From Streptomyces ortus (GTDB lineage: Bacteria; Actinomycetota; Actinomycetes; Streptomycetales; Streptomycetaceae), in NCBI RefSeq assembly GCF_026341275.1, contig NZ_JAIFZO010000002.1, positions 6,354,118 through 6,418,117 of the forward strand: a stretch of 64,000 nucleotides of DNA. Direction: 5' to 3'. Of the stretch, positions 1-8,159 are shown in pieces. How positions within the stretch are numbered: the first letter of the stretch is position 1; every line of letters begins with the position of its first letter. The position numbers and the translations under genes are program-made. The notes below the pieces were generated by a model that saw only the letters and a list, made by a program, of their open reading frames with translations, was not told the origin of the DNA and ran no database searches.

Positions 1-1896
1 CGGGCCGGCGGCAAGGCCTACCTGGACCGCCTGCCGCTCTTCATGCCGCTCGACCTCGCGACCGCCGTGCCCGAGCCGCGGAACCCGGTCGAGGCGGGCC
101 TCGCCGACCTGTGGGCCCGTACGGTCCCCGCGATGTCGATGGGATGGCGCCGGCGGTTCGCCGAGTCCACCGAGCATCTGCTCAACGAGTCGATGTGGGA
201 GCTGTCCAACATCAACGAAGGGCGGATCGCGAACCCCGTCGAGTACATCGAGATGCGCCGCAAGGTGGGCGGCGCCCCCTGGTCGGCGGGGCTCGTGGAG
301 TACGCGACGGCGGAGGTCCCCGACCAGGTCGCCCGCTCACGGCCGATGCGCGTGCTGATGGAGACCTTCTCCGACGCGGTCCACCTGCGCAACGACCTCT
401 TCTCGTACCGGCGCGAGGTCGAGGAGGAGGGCGAGCTGAGCAACGGCGTGCTCGTCCTGGAGACGTTCTTCGGCTGTACGACGCAGGAGGCCGCCGACAC
501 CGTCAACGACGTCCTCTCCTCCCGGCTGTACCAGTTCGACCACACCGCGCTCACCGAAGTGCCCGCGCTGGCCCTGGAGAAGGGCCTCACACCCGAAGAG
601 GTACGGGCCGTCGCCGCGTACACGCGAGGGCTGCAGGACTGGCAGGCGGGCGGCCACGAGTGGCACCTGCGGTCCAGCCGGTACATGAACGAGGGAGCGC
701 TCAAGTCGTCGCCGCTGGACGGCCTCACCGGCCTCGGCACCTCCGCCGCCGACGTCGGCGCGCTGCTCGCCGCGGCCGGCGCCGAGCGGCTGCGCGCGTA
801 CACGCACGTGCCGTTCCAGAAGGTGGGGCCCTCCCTGCTGCCCGACTTCTACATGCCGTTCCAGGTCCGCCTCAACGCCGGCCTGGACGGGGCCCGCCGG
901 CGCATCACCCCGTGGGCGCACAGCATGGGCATCCTCCAGGAGGGCGTCTGGGACGAGGACAAGCTCACCGCCTACGACCTGCCGCTGTGCTCGGCGGGAC
1001 TCGATCCCGACGGCACGCCCGAGGCGCTGGACCTGAGCGCCCAGTGGCTCGTGTGGGGGACGTACGGCGACGACTACTACCCGATGGTGTTCGGCAACCG
1101 CAGGGACCTGGCCGCGGCGAAACTGTGCACCGCACGGCTCTCCGCCTGCATGCCCGACGACGGGCAGGAGATCCCGCCCCCGGCCAACGCGATGGAGCGC
1201 GCACTCGCCGACCTCTGGCTGCGCACCACGGCCAGGATGACGCCGGACGCGCGCCGCACCCTGCGGGCCTCGGTGGAGGTCATGACGGAGAGCTGGGTGT
1301 GGGAGCTGTCCAACCAGCTCCAGAACCGCGTCCCCGACCCCGTCGACTACCTGGAGATGCGCCGCGCGACCTTCGGCTCCGACCTCACCATGAGCCTGTG
1401 CCGGCTGGGCCACGGCCCCGCGGTACCGCCGGAGGTCTACCGCAGCGGCCCCGTCCGGGCCCTGGAGAACGCGGCGATCGACTACGGGATGCTCATCAAC
1501 GACGTCTTCTCGTACCAGAAGGAGATCGAGTACGAGGGCGAGGTGCACAACCTCATCCTCGTCGTGCAGAACTTCTTCGGCTGCGACTACCCGAAGGCGC
1601 TCGGCATCGTCCACGACCTGATGACCCAGCGCATGCGGCAGTTCGAGCATGTCGCCGCCCATGAGTTCCCCGTCCTGTACGAGGACTTCGACCTCTCCGA
1701 CGAGGCCCGCGGGATCATGGAGGGCTATGTCGTGGAGCTGCAGAACTGGATGGCCGGCATCCTGAAGTGGCACTACGACTGCCGGCGGTACGGAGCCGCC
1801 GACCTGGCCCGCCGGGCCCACGGCTTCGTGCCGGGGCAGCTCCCGGAGCTGCCGTTCGGCGGTGTCCGGCGGACCGCCACGGCCGCGGTCCGCTGA
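1..1896 (+). CDS. geoA: Germacradienol/geosmin synthase (two-domain terpene cyclase), 5' truncated
   Basis: This bifunctional class I terpene cyclase converts farnesyl diphosphate to germacradienol (N-terminal domain) and then to geosmin (C-terminal domain) in the cytoplasm. The frame is open from base 1, so the true start lies upstream; by comparison with the ~720-residue family about 100 residues are missing, including the first Asp-rich motif. Visible are the N-domain NSE-type motif NDLFSYRREVEEEGE, the C-domain Asp-rich segment GTYGDDYYP, and a second NSE motif NDVFSYQKEIEYEGE. The inter-domain linker is near VPFQKVGPSLLPDFYMP. No frameshift is seen, and the stop at 1894-1896 is followed by 89 bp before the PDZ protein. 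The identification rests on strong remembered similarity to S. coelicolor Cyc2; the product is inferred, not shown. Confidence 0.96.
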   Translation, partial: RAGGKAYLDRLPLFMPLDLATAVPEPRNPVEAGLADLWARTVPAMSMGWRRRFAESTEHLLNESMWELSNINEGRIANPVEYIEMRRKVGGAPWSAGLVEYATAEVPDQVARSRPMRVLMETFSDAVHLRNDLFSYRREVEEEGELSNGVLVLETFFGCTTQEAADTVNDVLSSRLYQFDHTALTEVPALALEKGLTPEEVRAVAAYTRGLQDWQAGGHEWHLRSSRYMNEGALKSSPLDGLTGLGTSAADVGALLAAAGAERLRAYTHVPFQKVGPSLLPDFYMPFQVRLNAGLDGARRRITPWAHSMGILQEGVWDEDKLTAYDLPLCSAGLDPDGTPEALDLSAQWLVWGTYGDDYYPMVFGNRRDLAAAKLCTARLSACMPDDGQEIPPPANAMERALADLWLRTTARMTPDARRTLRASVEVMTESWVWELSNQLQNRVPDPVDYLEMRRATFGSDLTMSLCRLGHGPAVPPEVYRSGPVRALENAAIDYGMLINDVFSYQKEIEYEGEVHNLILVVQNFFGCDYPKALGIVHDLMTQRMRQFEHVAAHEFPVLYEDFDLSDEARGIMEGYVVELQNWMAGILKWHYDCRRYGAADLARRAHGFVPGQLPELPFGGVRRTATAAVR

Positions 1897-1985
1897 GCCG
1901 GGGCGCAGGACGGGCAAGCGGTATCACCCGTTCGGGGATCGTCGCGAGCAGGTACGGAGGGTAGGGCTCCGGCCGGAGGCGATCC

Positions 1986-2624
1986 ATGGAACAGACAGTG
2001 CTGCGTCCCAAGCCGATGCCGGGTCAGGAACCGGGCGGCGGCGACCGCTCGTCCGGTCGGGTCCACCGCCCGCCCGCCTCGCGGCGGCGCGGGCGACGGC
2101 TCAGGACCCTGGTGTCCGGCCTCTTCGTCGGGACGGTCCTCGTGCTGTCGGGGGTCGGGCTCGGCACCGTGGGCGCCACGGTGATCGGTATGAGCAGGCT
2201 CGCCGAGGCGAACGAACGGGCGGGTGCCCGGGAGCCGTCCGCCGCGTCCGCGAAGGCCGGCACCGACGAGTCCGGTCCGGGCGGCGGGAGTTCGGCCGCG
2301 CTCGCCGGTCCTTCCGGGCACCCGCGGCCCTCGTCACCCGCCGTCCGGACCGCGGAGCGGCCGACGCTGGGTGTGGAGGCCGTCGACGCGTCCGGCGGCC
2401 CGGGCGCGCTCCTGGTCGCCGTGCACGTCCCCGGGCCCGGCCACACCGCGGGCCTCGTACGGGGTGATGTGCTGCTTGCCCTCGGCGCGACCCGCGTCGA
2501 CTCCGCCGCCGACCTCGCACGGGCCGTCGCCGCCGCGCGGCCCGGCGAGCCGGTCGGCCTCACCCTGCGGCACGCGAACGGCGGCCGGCAGCAACTGTCG
2601 GTGACCCCGGGCGTCATCACGTGA
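1986..2624 (+). CDS. Membrane-anchored PDZ-domain protein
   Basis: The 212-residue protein has a basic N-terminus, one hydrophobic segment at about residues 40-62 (LVSGLFVGTVLVLSGVGLGT), and a low-complexity Ser/Ala/Gly linker. A C-terminal PDZ-like domain spans about residues 125-212 and contains the carboxylate-loop-like stretch GLVRGDVLLALGATRV. The expected topology is an N-terminal anchor with the PDZ domain outside the membrane. No protease triad is present, so it is a PDZ-only protein rather than a DegP/HtrA protease; it may recruit or regulate a partner. The start ATG has GGAGG six bases upstream. It follows geosmin synthase on the same strand. The partner is unknown. Confidence 0.85.
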   Translation: MEQTVLRPKPMPGQEPGGGDRSSGRVHRPPASRRRGRRLRTLVSGLFVGTVLVLSGVGLGTVGATVIGMSRLAEANERAGAREPSAASAKAGTDESGPGGGSSAALAGPSGHPRPSSPAVRTAERPTLGVEAVDASGGPGALLVAVHVPGPGHTAGLVRGDVLLALGATRVDSAADLARAVAAARPGEPVGLTLRHANGGRQQLSVTPGVIT

Positions 2625-2881
2625 CAGGCACCGCCACCCGGAAGGGAGGTCCCGGGCCGGTGTGCGGGTCGGCGCAGGTCTGCGGCCGGGTGCTGTCGGT
2701 CCTCGGCGGTCGGCCGATCCTGGGCGGCCGACGCGTTCGAAAGATTCGGAAGAAGCGCCCCCGACGGCTCGCGTCACCTCCGCCGTCCGGGCAGGATGCT
2801 GCCCGTGGCCCCTTCGCACCCGCGGCTCACCCCGCACCCCGCCCCGTACCCCGCCCCAGGGATCGACCCACGGAGGACCGG

Positions 2882-4006
2882 ATGACCGGCACGCCCGCGC
2901 CCTTCACCGCCGACGACCACCGGGCCCGGATGGAGCGCGCCGCCCGGGCCGCCGACGAGGCGGGGCTCGCCGGAGTGCTCGTCGCGCCCGGACCCGACCT
3001 CGTCTGGCTCACCGGCTACGCGCCGCCCGCGGCCACCGAACGGCTCACCCTGCTGGTGCTCGCCGCCGGGCGGGACCCCATGCTCGTCGTGCCCACCCTG
3101 GAGGCCCCGGACGCCGAGAAGGCGGTGGGCGCGCCCGCCCTGAAGCTCCGCGACTGGACCGACGGCAGGGACCCGTACGCGGTCACGGCCCCGCTCCTGG
3201 ACGCCTCGGGCCGCTACGGCGTCAGCGACAACGCCTGGGCGCTGCACCTGCTGGGCCTGCAGAAGGAGCTGCCCGGCACCTCGTACGTCTCCCTCAGCGA
3301 GGGACTGCCGATGCTGCGGGCCGTCAAGGACGGCGCCGAACTGGACCGGCTGGCCGCCGCGGGCGCCGCCGCCGACGCCACGTACGAGGAGATTCTGAAG
3401 GTCGCCTTCGCGGGGCGCCGCGAGTCGGACGTCGCGGGCGACCTCGCCGAGCTGCTGCGGCACTTCGGACACGAGCAGGTGGACTTCACGGTCGTCGGGT
3501 CGGGGCCGAACGGCGCGAGCCCGCACCACGAGGCCGGCTCCCGTGTCATCGAGCACGGCGACACGGTCGTCCTCGACTTCGGCGGACTGAAGCACGGCTA
3601 CGGCTCGGACACCTCCCGTACGGTGCACGTCGGCGAGCCGGACGCCGAGGAGCAGCGCGTCCACGACATCGTGCGCGCCGCCCAGCAGGCCGGGTTCGAG
3701 GCGGTGCGGCCGGGTGCCGCCTGCCAGGACGTCGACCGGGCCGCCCGCGCCCTCATCACCGAGGCGGGGTACGGCGACCGCTTCATCCATCGCACCGGGC
3801 ACGGCATCGGCGTCACCACCCATGAACCGCCGTACATGATCGAGGGCGAGGAGCAGCCCCTCGTCCCCGGGATGTGCTTCTCCGTGGAGCCCGGCATCTA
3901 TCTGCCGGGCCGCTTCGGGGTCCGCATCGAGGACATCGTGACGGTCACCGAGGACGGTGGGCGCCGCCTGAACGACACCCCCCGGGAGATGGCCGTCGTG
4001 AACTGA
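2882..4006 (+). CDS. M24 family Xaa-Pro aminopeptidase/dipeptidase
   Basis: A 374-residue cytoplasmic metallopeptidase expected to cleave peptides with proline at P1'. An N-terminal creatinase-like domain (about 1-140) precedes the pita-bread catalytic domain. Metal-ligand motifs are visible: VVLDFGG and GSDTSRTVHVG (two Asp), HRTGHGIGVTTHE (His), SVEPGIYL (Glu) and VRIEDIV (Glu). The frame stays open to 2621, but that extension is Arg/Pro-rich non-family sequence. ATG 2882 is preceded by CGGAGG at 2871-2876 and begins with a family-like N-terminus, so it was chosen. An APH-like gene follows 71 bp downstream. Prolidase versus aminopeptidase cannot be separated from sequence alone. Confidence 0.92.
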   Translation: MTGTPAPFTADDHRARMERAARAADEAGLAGVLVAPGPDLVWLTGYAPPAATERLTLLVLAAGRDPMLVVPTLEAPDAEKAVGAPALKLRDWTDGRDPYAVTAPLLDASGRYGVSDNAWALHLLGLQKELPGTSYVSLSEGLPMLRAVKDGAELDRLAAAGAAADATYEEILKVAFAGRRESDVAGDLAELLRHFGHEQVDFTVVGSGPNGASPHHEAGSRVIEHGDTVVLDFGGLKHGYGSDTSRTVHVGEPDAEEQRVHDIVRAAQQAGFEAVRPGAACQDVDRAARALITEAGYGDRFIHRTGHGIGVTTHEPPYMIEGEEQPLVPGMCFSVEPGIYLPGRFGVRIEDIVTVTEDGGRRLNDTPREMAVVN

Positions 4007-4077
4007 CCACGCTCGCTCAGCAGGCATCGGACGGCGGATCCCGCACCCCGGACTCCCCAACGGCGGACGGCGCGACC

Positions 4078-5049
4078 ATGACCCAGGCAACGACACCCAC
4101 CGCGGACACCGTGCGACGCGTCGTCCGCTCCCTGCTCCAGGACGACCCGCCGCGGGACTCCGGGCCGCGGGACTCCGCGTTCCCGGACTCTCCTGGCGCG
4201 GACGGCGGTGGGCTCCGGATCGCGCCCGTCGGCGAGGGCGACGAGCACTTCACCTGGTTCGTGGGCGCACGGCATGTGCTGCGGCTCGCCCCGGACCGCG
4301 AGGCGTCCCGGCGCCGGCGGCGCGAACTGCGACTGCGTGAGCTGGTACGCCCGCACCTCGGCGTCGCCGTCCCGGTGAGCGTCGCCCACGGCGAATGGGC
4401 GAGCGGGCTGACGTACACCCTCGACACCCTGATCCCCGGCGGGTCCGGCGAGCAGCGGGACGTCTCCGCGGTGGGGGAGGCCGATCTGGCGGGGCTGCTC
4501 GGCGGACTGCGCGAGGTGCCGGGGCAGCAGGCCGAGTCGCTGGGCGTGCCGCGGGCGACGTCCCGGTCCCTCGAGGCGCTGCGTACCGCCGCCGAGCGGG
4601 CCGCCGAACAGCTCGCCGCCGCCGACGAGTTCGACCCCGCCAGGCTGCAGCAGCTCACGGCGGCCGGTGTGGTGCAGCTCGCCGCGCAGCCGGGTGCGGC
4701 CTTCCTCGTCCATCACGACCTCAGGGGTGAGCATCTCGTGGTCAGCGGGGACGGGCGGGTGCGGGGTGTTCTCGACTGGACCGGCGCGGTCGTCGGCGAT
4801 CCCACGGAGGACATCGCGGGGCTCGCCCTGGCGGTCGGCGCGCCCGCGGCGGTCCGGGCGGCGACCCTGGCGGGGTATGGGGCGCGGCCTTGTCTGCGGG
4901 GGTTGTGGCTGGCTCGTTGCGACACGTTGACGCGGCTCGCGGAGCGGCTTCGGGGGCGGGCGGGCCGGCCTGTGCCGTTGTTGCGGGCGCAGTGGGCGCG
5001 GGCGTGGGAGGCGATCCTCCTGGAACGTCTCACAGACGAAACGTGGTGA
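4078..5049 (+). CDS. Aminoglycoside/macrolide phosphotransferase (APH) family protein
   Basis: A 323-residue protein with the APH/choline kinase fold. The catalytic loop is HHDLRGEHLVV: the Asp base is kept, and the usual metal-ligand Asn is a His, as I recall for macrolide 2'-phosphotransferase relatives. The second metal site is VLDWTGAVVGDP. A nucleotide-binding lobe is recognisable by FTWFVGARHVLRLAP near residues 58-72. The frame extends upstream to 3874 through the preceding peptidase gene; ATG 4078 was chosen because the family-like sequence begins there. It could phosphorylate an antibiotic or a cellular metabolite; no resistance can be claimed. The gene ends in a C-rich repeat block shared with convergent treZ. 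Confidence 0.85.
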   Translation: MTQATTPTADTVRRVVRSLLQDDPPRDSGPRDSAFPDSPGADGGGLRIAPVGEGDEHFTWFVGARHVLRLAPDREASRRRRRELRLRELVRPHLGVAVPVSVAHGEWASGLTYTLDTLIPGGSGEQRDVSAVGEADLAGLLGGLREVPGQQAESLGVPRATSRSLEALRTAAERAAEQLAAADEFDPARLQQLTAAGVVQLAAQPGAAFLVHHDLRGEHLVVSGDGRVRGVLDWTGAVVGDPTEDIAGLALAVGAPAAVRAATLAGYGARPCLRGLWLARCDTLTRLAERLRGRAGRPVPLLRAQWARAWEAILLERLTDETW

Positions 5050-5294
5050 CCCCCGGCGGCCCCGGCGGGGCCGTTCGCGCAGTTCCCCGCGCCCCCAGGA
5101 GACTGCGCCGTTCCCCGCGCCCCTAAAAGATTGCGCCGTTCCCCGCGCCCCCAAGAGACTGCGCCGTTCCCCGCGCCCCTGGGAGGGGCTGTGCCCCATC
5201 AGGGGCGCGGGGAACGGCGCAATCTTTTGGCTTTGAACCGCACGGGGAACGCGGCACCCAGCCCCGCTCCCTCAGGGGCGCGGGGAACCCCGCA
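5050..5294. repeat. C-rich intergenic repeat block with perfect long hairpin
   Basis: This gap between convergent genes holds four copies of GTTCCCCGCGCCCC (5082, 5110, 5138, 5166) and two inverted copies (5202, 5275). The last forward and first inverted copy form a perfect 21-bp stem (5161-5181 with 5200-5220) around a loop that can itself pair. It could act as a bidirectional terminator for the phosphotransferase gene and treZ. The same unit occurs at three other places in the window. No ORF here looks real. Confidence 0.85.
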
Positions 5295-7040
5295 TCACCC
5301 CTGCAGCAGCACCACGCAGGACTCTCCGGGGAGGCCCAGGAGTCCGTCCTCGGCGGGGACGTCGACCGGGTTCCACGCTGCCAGCACCCGCGCCGGCCGC
5401 GTGCCCAGCGGAATCGCCGCCCGTTCCGGGCCGAGGTTCACGGCCACCCGGACGTCACCCCGCCGGAAGGCGAGCCAGCGGGCACTCTCGTCGAACGCGA
5501 CCTTGACGTCCGCGAGGTCGGGATCCGTGAGGTCGGCCTGGGCGTGCCGCAGGGCGATCAGCTCGCGGTACCAGGCGAGCACGCGCGCGTGGACCCCCTT
5601 CTCCGGCTCGGACCAGTCGAGGCAGGACCGTTCGCGCGTGGCGGGGTCCTGCGGATCCGGGATGTCCTCCTCGGCCCACCCGTGGGACCCGAACTCCCGC
5701 CGCCTGCCCCGCCGTACGGCCTCCGCGAGTTCGGGATCCGTGTGGTCGGTGAAGAACTGCCAGGGCGTGCCCGCGGCCCACTCCTCGCCCATGAACAGCA
5801 TCGGCGTGAACGGCCCGGTGAGCGTCAGCGCCGCCGCGCAGGCCAGCAGCCCGGGGGAGAGGGAGGCCGCGAGCCGGTCGCCCAGGGCGCGGTTGCCGAT
5901 CTGGTCGTGGGTCTGCGAGTAGCCGAGCAGCCGGTGCCCCGCGACCCGCGCCCGGTCGAGCGGCCGGCCGTGCCGTCGGCCCCGGAAGCTGGAGTACGTG
6001 CCGTCGTGGAAGTAGCCGGCCGTCAGCGTCTTCGCCACCGCCGCGAGCGGGGCCCGGCCGAAGTCCGCGTAATAACCCTGCGTCTCGCCCGTCAGCGCGG
6101 TGTGCAGCGCGTGGTGGAAGTCGTCGTTCCACTGCGCGTGCAGACCGAGCCCGTTCTCCTTGCGGGGCGTGATCAGCCGCGGGTCGCCCAGGTCCGACTC
6201 GGCGATGAGGAACAGCGGCCGGCCAAGCTCCTCGGAGAGCCCGTCCACGGCCGCCGACAGCTCCTCCAGGAAGTGGCACGCGCGCGTGTCGTACAGCGCG
6301 TGCACCGCGTCCAGGCGCAGCCCGTCGAACCGGTAGTCGCGCAGCCAGGAGAGCGCGCTGCCCAGCAGGAACGCGCGCACCTCGTCCGAACCGGGCGCGT
6401 CCAGGTTCACCGCCGAACCCCACGGCGTGTGGTGCGTGTCCGTGAAGTACGGCCCGAACGCGGGCAGATAGTTCCCGGACGGCCCGAGATGGTTGTGCAC
6501 GACGTCCAGGACGACCCCGAGACCCAGCTCGTGCGCCCGGTCGACGAAACGCTTCAGCGCCTCGGGACCGCCGTACGGCTCGTGCACGGCCCACAGCGAC
6601 ACCCCCTCGTACCCCCACCCGTGCTTCCCCGGGAACGGGCACAGCGGCATCAACTCGACGTGCGTCACACCCAGTTCCACCAGATGCCCGAGCCGCTCGG
6701 CCGCCGCGTCCAGCGTGCCCTCACGCGTGTACGTGCCCACGTGCAGCTCGTACAGCACGGCACCCGGCAGCCCGCGCCCCGCCCACTCGGCCCGCCAGGC
6801 GTACCGCTCCTGGTCGACGACCGCGCTCAGGCCGTCCGGTCCGTCCGGCTGCCGGTACGACCGCGGATCCGGCAGCACCGGACCGTCGTCCACCGCGAAC
6901 CCGTACCGCGTGCCGTCCTGCGCCTCGGCCTCTCCCGTCCACCACCCCGGGCGCCGCGGATCGGGCTCCAACGCGCGCGTGGTGCCCGCGCAGTGGAGCG
7001 TCATGCGATCGGCCTGTGGTGCCCACACCTCGAACTGCAC
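5295..7040 (-). CDS. treZ: Malto-oligosyltrehalose trehalohydrolase (TreZ)
   Basis: The 581-residue GH13 enzyme releases trehalose from maltooligosyl-trehalose made by TreY. An N-terminal beta-sandwich (FEVWAPQADRMTLH) precedes the TIM barrel. Conserved GH13 regions are VVLDVVHNH (about 176-184), GLRLDAVHA with nucleophile Asp244, FLIAES with acid/base Glu281, and the late YSQTHDQIGNR. Length matches the family. The ATG has AGGGAG about eight bases upstream. treY lies 4.4 kb away on the same strand; FHA, carboxypeptidase and inhibitor genes are inserted between them. Together with TreY and GlgX it forms the glycogen/maltodextrin-to-trehalose route in the cytoplasm. Confidence 0.97.
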   Translation of the reverse strand: MQFEVWAPQADRMTLHCAGTTRALEPDPRRPGWWTGEAEAQDGTRYGFAVDDGPVLPDPRSYRQPDGPDGLSAVVDQERYAWRAEWAGRGLPGAVLYELHVGTYTREGTLDAAAERLGHLVELGVTHVELMPLCPFPGKHGWGYEGVSLWAVHEPYGGPEALKRFVDRAHELGLGVVLDVVHNHLGPSGNYLPAFGPYFTDTHHTPWGSAVNLDAPGSDEVRAFLLGSALSWLRDYRFDGLRLDAVHALYDTRACHFLEELSAAVDGLSEELGRPLFLIAESDLGDPRLITPRKENGLGLHAQWNDDFHHALHTALTGETQGYYADFGRAPLAAVAKTLTAGYFHDGTYSSFRGRRHGRPLDRARVAGHRLLGYSQTHDQIGNRALGDRLAASLSPGLLACAAALTLTGPFTPMLFMGEEWAAGTPWQFFTDHTDPELAEAVRRGRRREFGSHGWAEEDIPDPQDPATRERSCLDWSEPEKGVHARVLAWYRELIALRHAQADLTDPDLADVKVAFDESARWLAFRRGDVRVAVNLGPERAAIPLGTRPARVLAAWNPVDVPAEDGLLGLPGESCVVLLQG

Positions 7041-7124
7041 GGACGGTTCTCCCTCGTCTGCTCACCGTGACCTCGCCGGTCCCATGGTGCGTCAAACGAG
7101 ATCAATTCACCGTCGGATCCGCCC

Positions 7125-7156
7125 GATCGGACGACGAACCTCCTGATCGGACGACG
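7125..7156. repeat. Direct repeat between divergent treZ and FHA gene
   Basis: GATCGGACGACG occurs at 7125-7136 and again at 7145-7156, so the repeat period is exactly 20 bp, about two helical turns. It lies in the 202-bp region between divergent treZ and the FHA gene, a location that would suit a regulator binding as two protomers on one helix face. No known factor is recognised. Confidence 0.45.
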
Positions 7157-7242
7157 GAAAACGACCGTACCCCGCGCCACGCACCGCCCTGAAGTGCTGT
7201 GTTTTCTGGACACTCCGGCCGCGCTGCCAGACAATCGGCTGC

Positions 7243-7800
7243 GTGACGTCGTCCTCGGAGTTCCACACCTATCGCGCTCCCGCGCGGCTGTCGGACGCCG
7301 AGCGGGACAGGACCCTCAAGGCGCTGCGGGAGGGTGCCGCCCTGGGGCGGCTCTCGCACGAGACGTTCCTCCTGCGGATGGAACTCGCCTTCGCCGCCCG
7401 TACCGCGGACGAACTCGCCGCGCTCACCGCCGATCTGCGCACCGAGAACCGCTGGTCGAGGCTGCTGTTCGGCACGGTCGAGGCGGTCTCCGGGTTCGGC
7501 GTGCGACTGCGCCGGGCCTGGCAGGCGGAGCGGCTGCCCAAGCTGCTGCTGCCCCGGCCGGAGAACCGGTACCCGCTGCGGATAGGCCGTGACCCGGCCA
7601 GCGGTCTGCGGCTCAGCCACGAGACGGTGTCGCGCGTGCACGCCGAACTCACCCGCCAGGGCGGCCTGTGGGTGCTGCGCGACCTCGGTTCGACCAACGG
7701 CACGGCCGTGAACGGCCGGCGGGTGATCGGCGCCGCCGTCGTCCAGGTCGGCGACCAGGTCAGTTTCGGCCGGATGGTCTTCCGGCTCGCCGCGGACTAG
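7243..7800 (+). CDS. DUF1707-FHA domain protein
   Basis: The 185-residue protein joins an N-terminal DUF1707-like module (RLSDAERDRTLKALREGAAL, about 13-65) to a C-terminal FHA domain (about 95-183). The FHA core is visible as IGRDPASGLRLSHETVSRVH followed by DLGSTNGTAVNG, with the phosphothreonine-binding Arg, Ser and Asn residues present. It should bind pThr-peptides made by Ser/Thr kinases. There is no membrane segment. The start is a GTG. Its stop codon TAG lies inside the CTAG target site of the MITE-like element that follows directly, so that insertion left the reading frame intact. The kinase partner is unknown. Confidence 0.88.
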   Translation: MTSSSEFHTYRAPARLSDAERDRTLKALREGAALGRLSHETFLLRMELAFAARTADELAALTADLRTENRWSRLLFGTVEAVSGFGVRLRRAWQAERLPKLLLPRPENRYPLRIGRDPASGLRLSHETVSRVHAELTRQGGLWVLRDLGSTNGTAVNGRRVIGAAVVQVGDQVSFGRMVFRLAAD

Positions 7801-7971
7801 GGTCTGTCTGACAATTCCCGTCGTCGCCCGTAGGGCGGCTGCGCGGCGTCAGGTGCGTGCTCTCGGTGTGCCGGGCGTAGAGCCTCGTACTGGACGTACT
7901 TGGCTCTGCGCCCGGTGCGGCGAGAGTGCGTGCATGGCGCCGCGCGGCAGACGGGAATTGTCAGACAGACC
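7801..7971. mobile_element. MITE-like 171-bp imperfect palindrome with CTAG target duplication
   Basis: The element begins GGTCTGTCTGACAATTCCCG and ends with its exact reverse complement (terminal inverted repeat about 22 bp, 7801-7822 and 7950-7971). The interior continues to pair imperfectly almost to the centre; the left arm has about 16 extra bases forming a small CGCCC...GGGCG hairpin. CTAG flanks both ends (7797-7800 and 7972-7975), consistent with a 4-bp YTAR target duplication as used by IS5-group transposases. No transposase ORF is present, so any movement would be in trans. The insertion is directly at the FHA gene stop codon. RNA from it would fold into one long hairpin. Confidence 0.8.
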
Positions 7972-8073
7972 CTAGCGGACCGGACGTACGGGCACGGCGG
8001 GCGGAACCGACGCCTCCGCCGAGGTCGGCCCGAAGAAGCCCGTCAGCGTGCATATTTCTGTCCGCACCGAGTG

Positions 8074-8102
8074 TTGACGTACCTCCGCCGCCGTGACTCA
8101 CT
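8074..8102 (+). promoter_or_regulatory. Promoter of the first M14 carboxypeptidase gene
   Basis: TTGACG (8074-8079), a 17-bp spacer and CTCACT (8097-8102). The -10 is poor on its own. Support comes from the paralogous gene, whose upstream region aligns with the same layout (TTGACA-N17-AGTACT, both spacers with CCTCC near their start). Transcription would start near 8109, downstream of the GTG at 8103. Confidence 0.5.
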
Positions 8103-8159
8103 GTGCGTATACCATGCACACCGAGTGAACCGGTGGTAACTCGTTGCGGAGGTAAGACC

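Noticed and set aside
2621..2881. Upstream extension of the Xaa-Pro peptidase frame
   Set aside because: No family similarity, Arg/Pro-rich composition; a good ribosome site and family-like start exist at 2882.
8103..8159. GTG start at 8103 for the first M14 peptidase
   Set aside because: It lies at or before the likely transcript start and is not followed by conserved sequence; the strong GGAGGT points to 8160.
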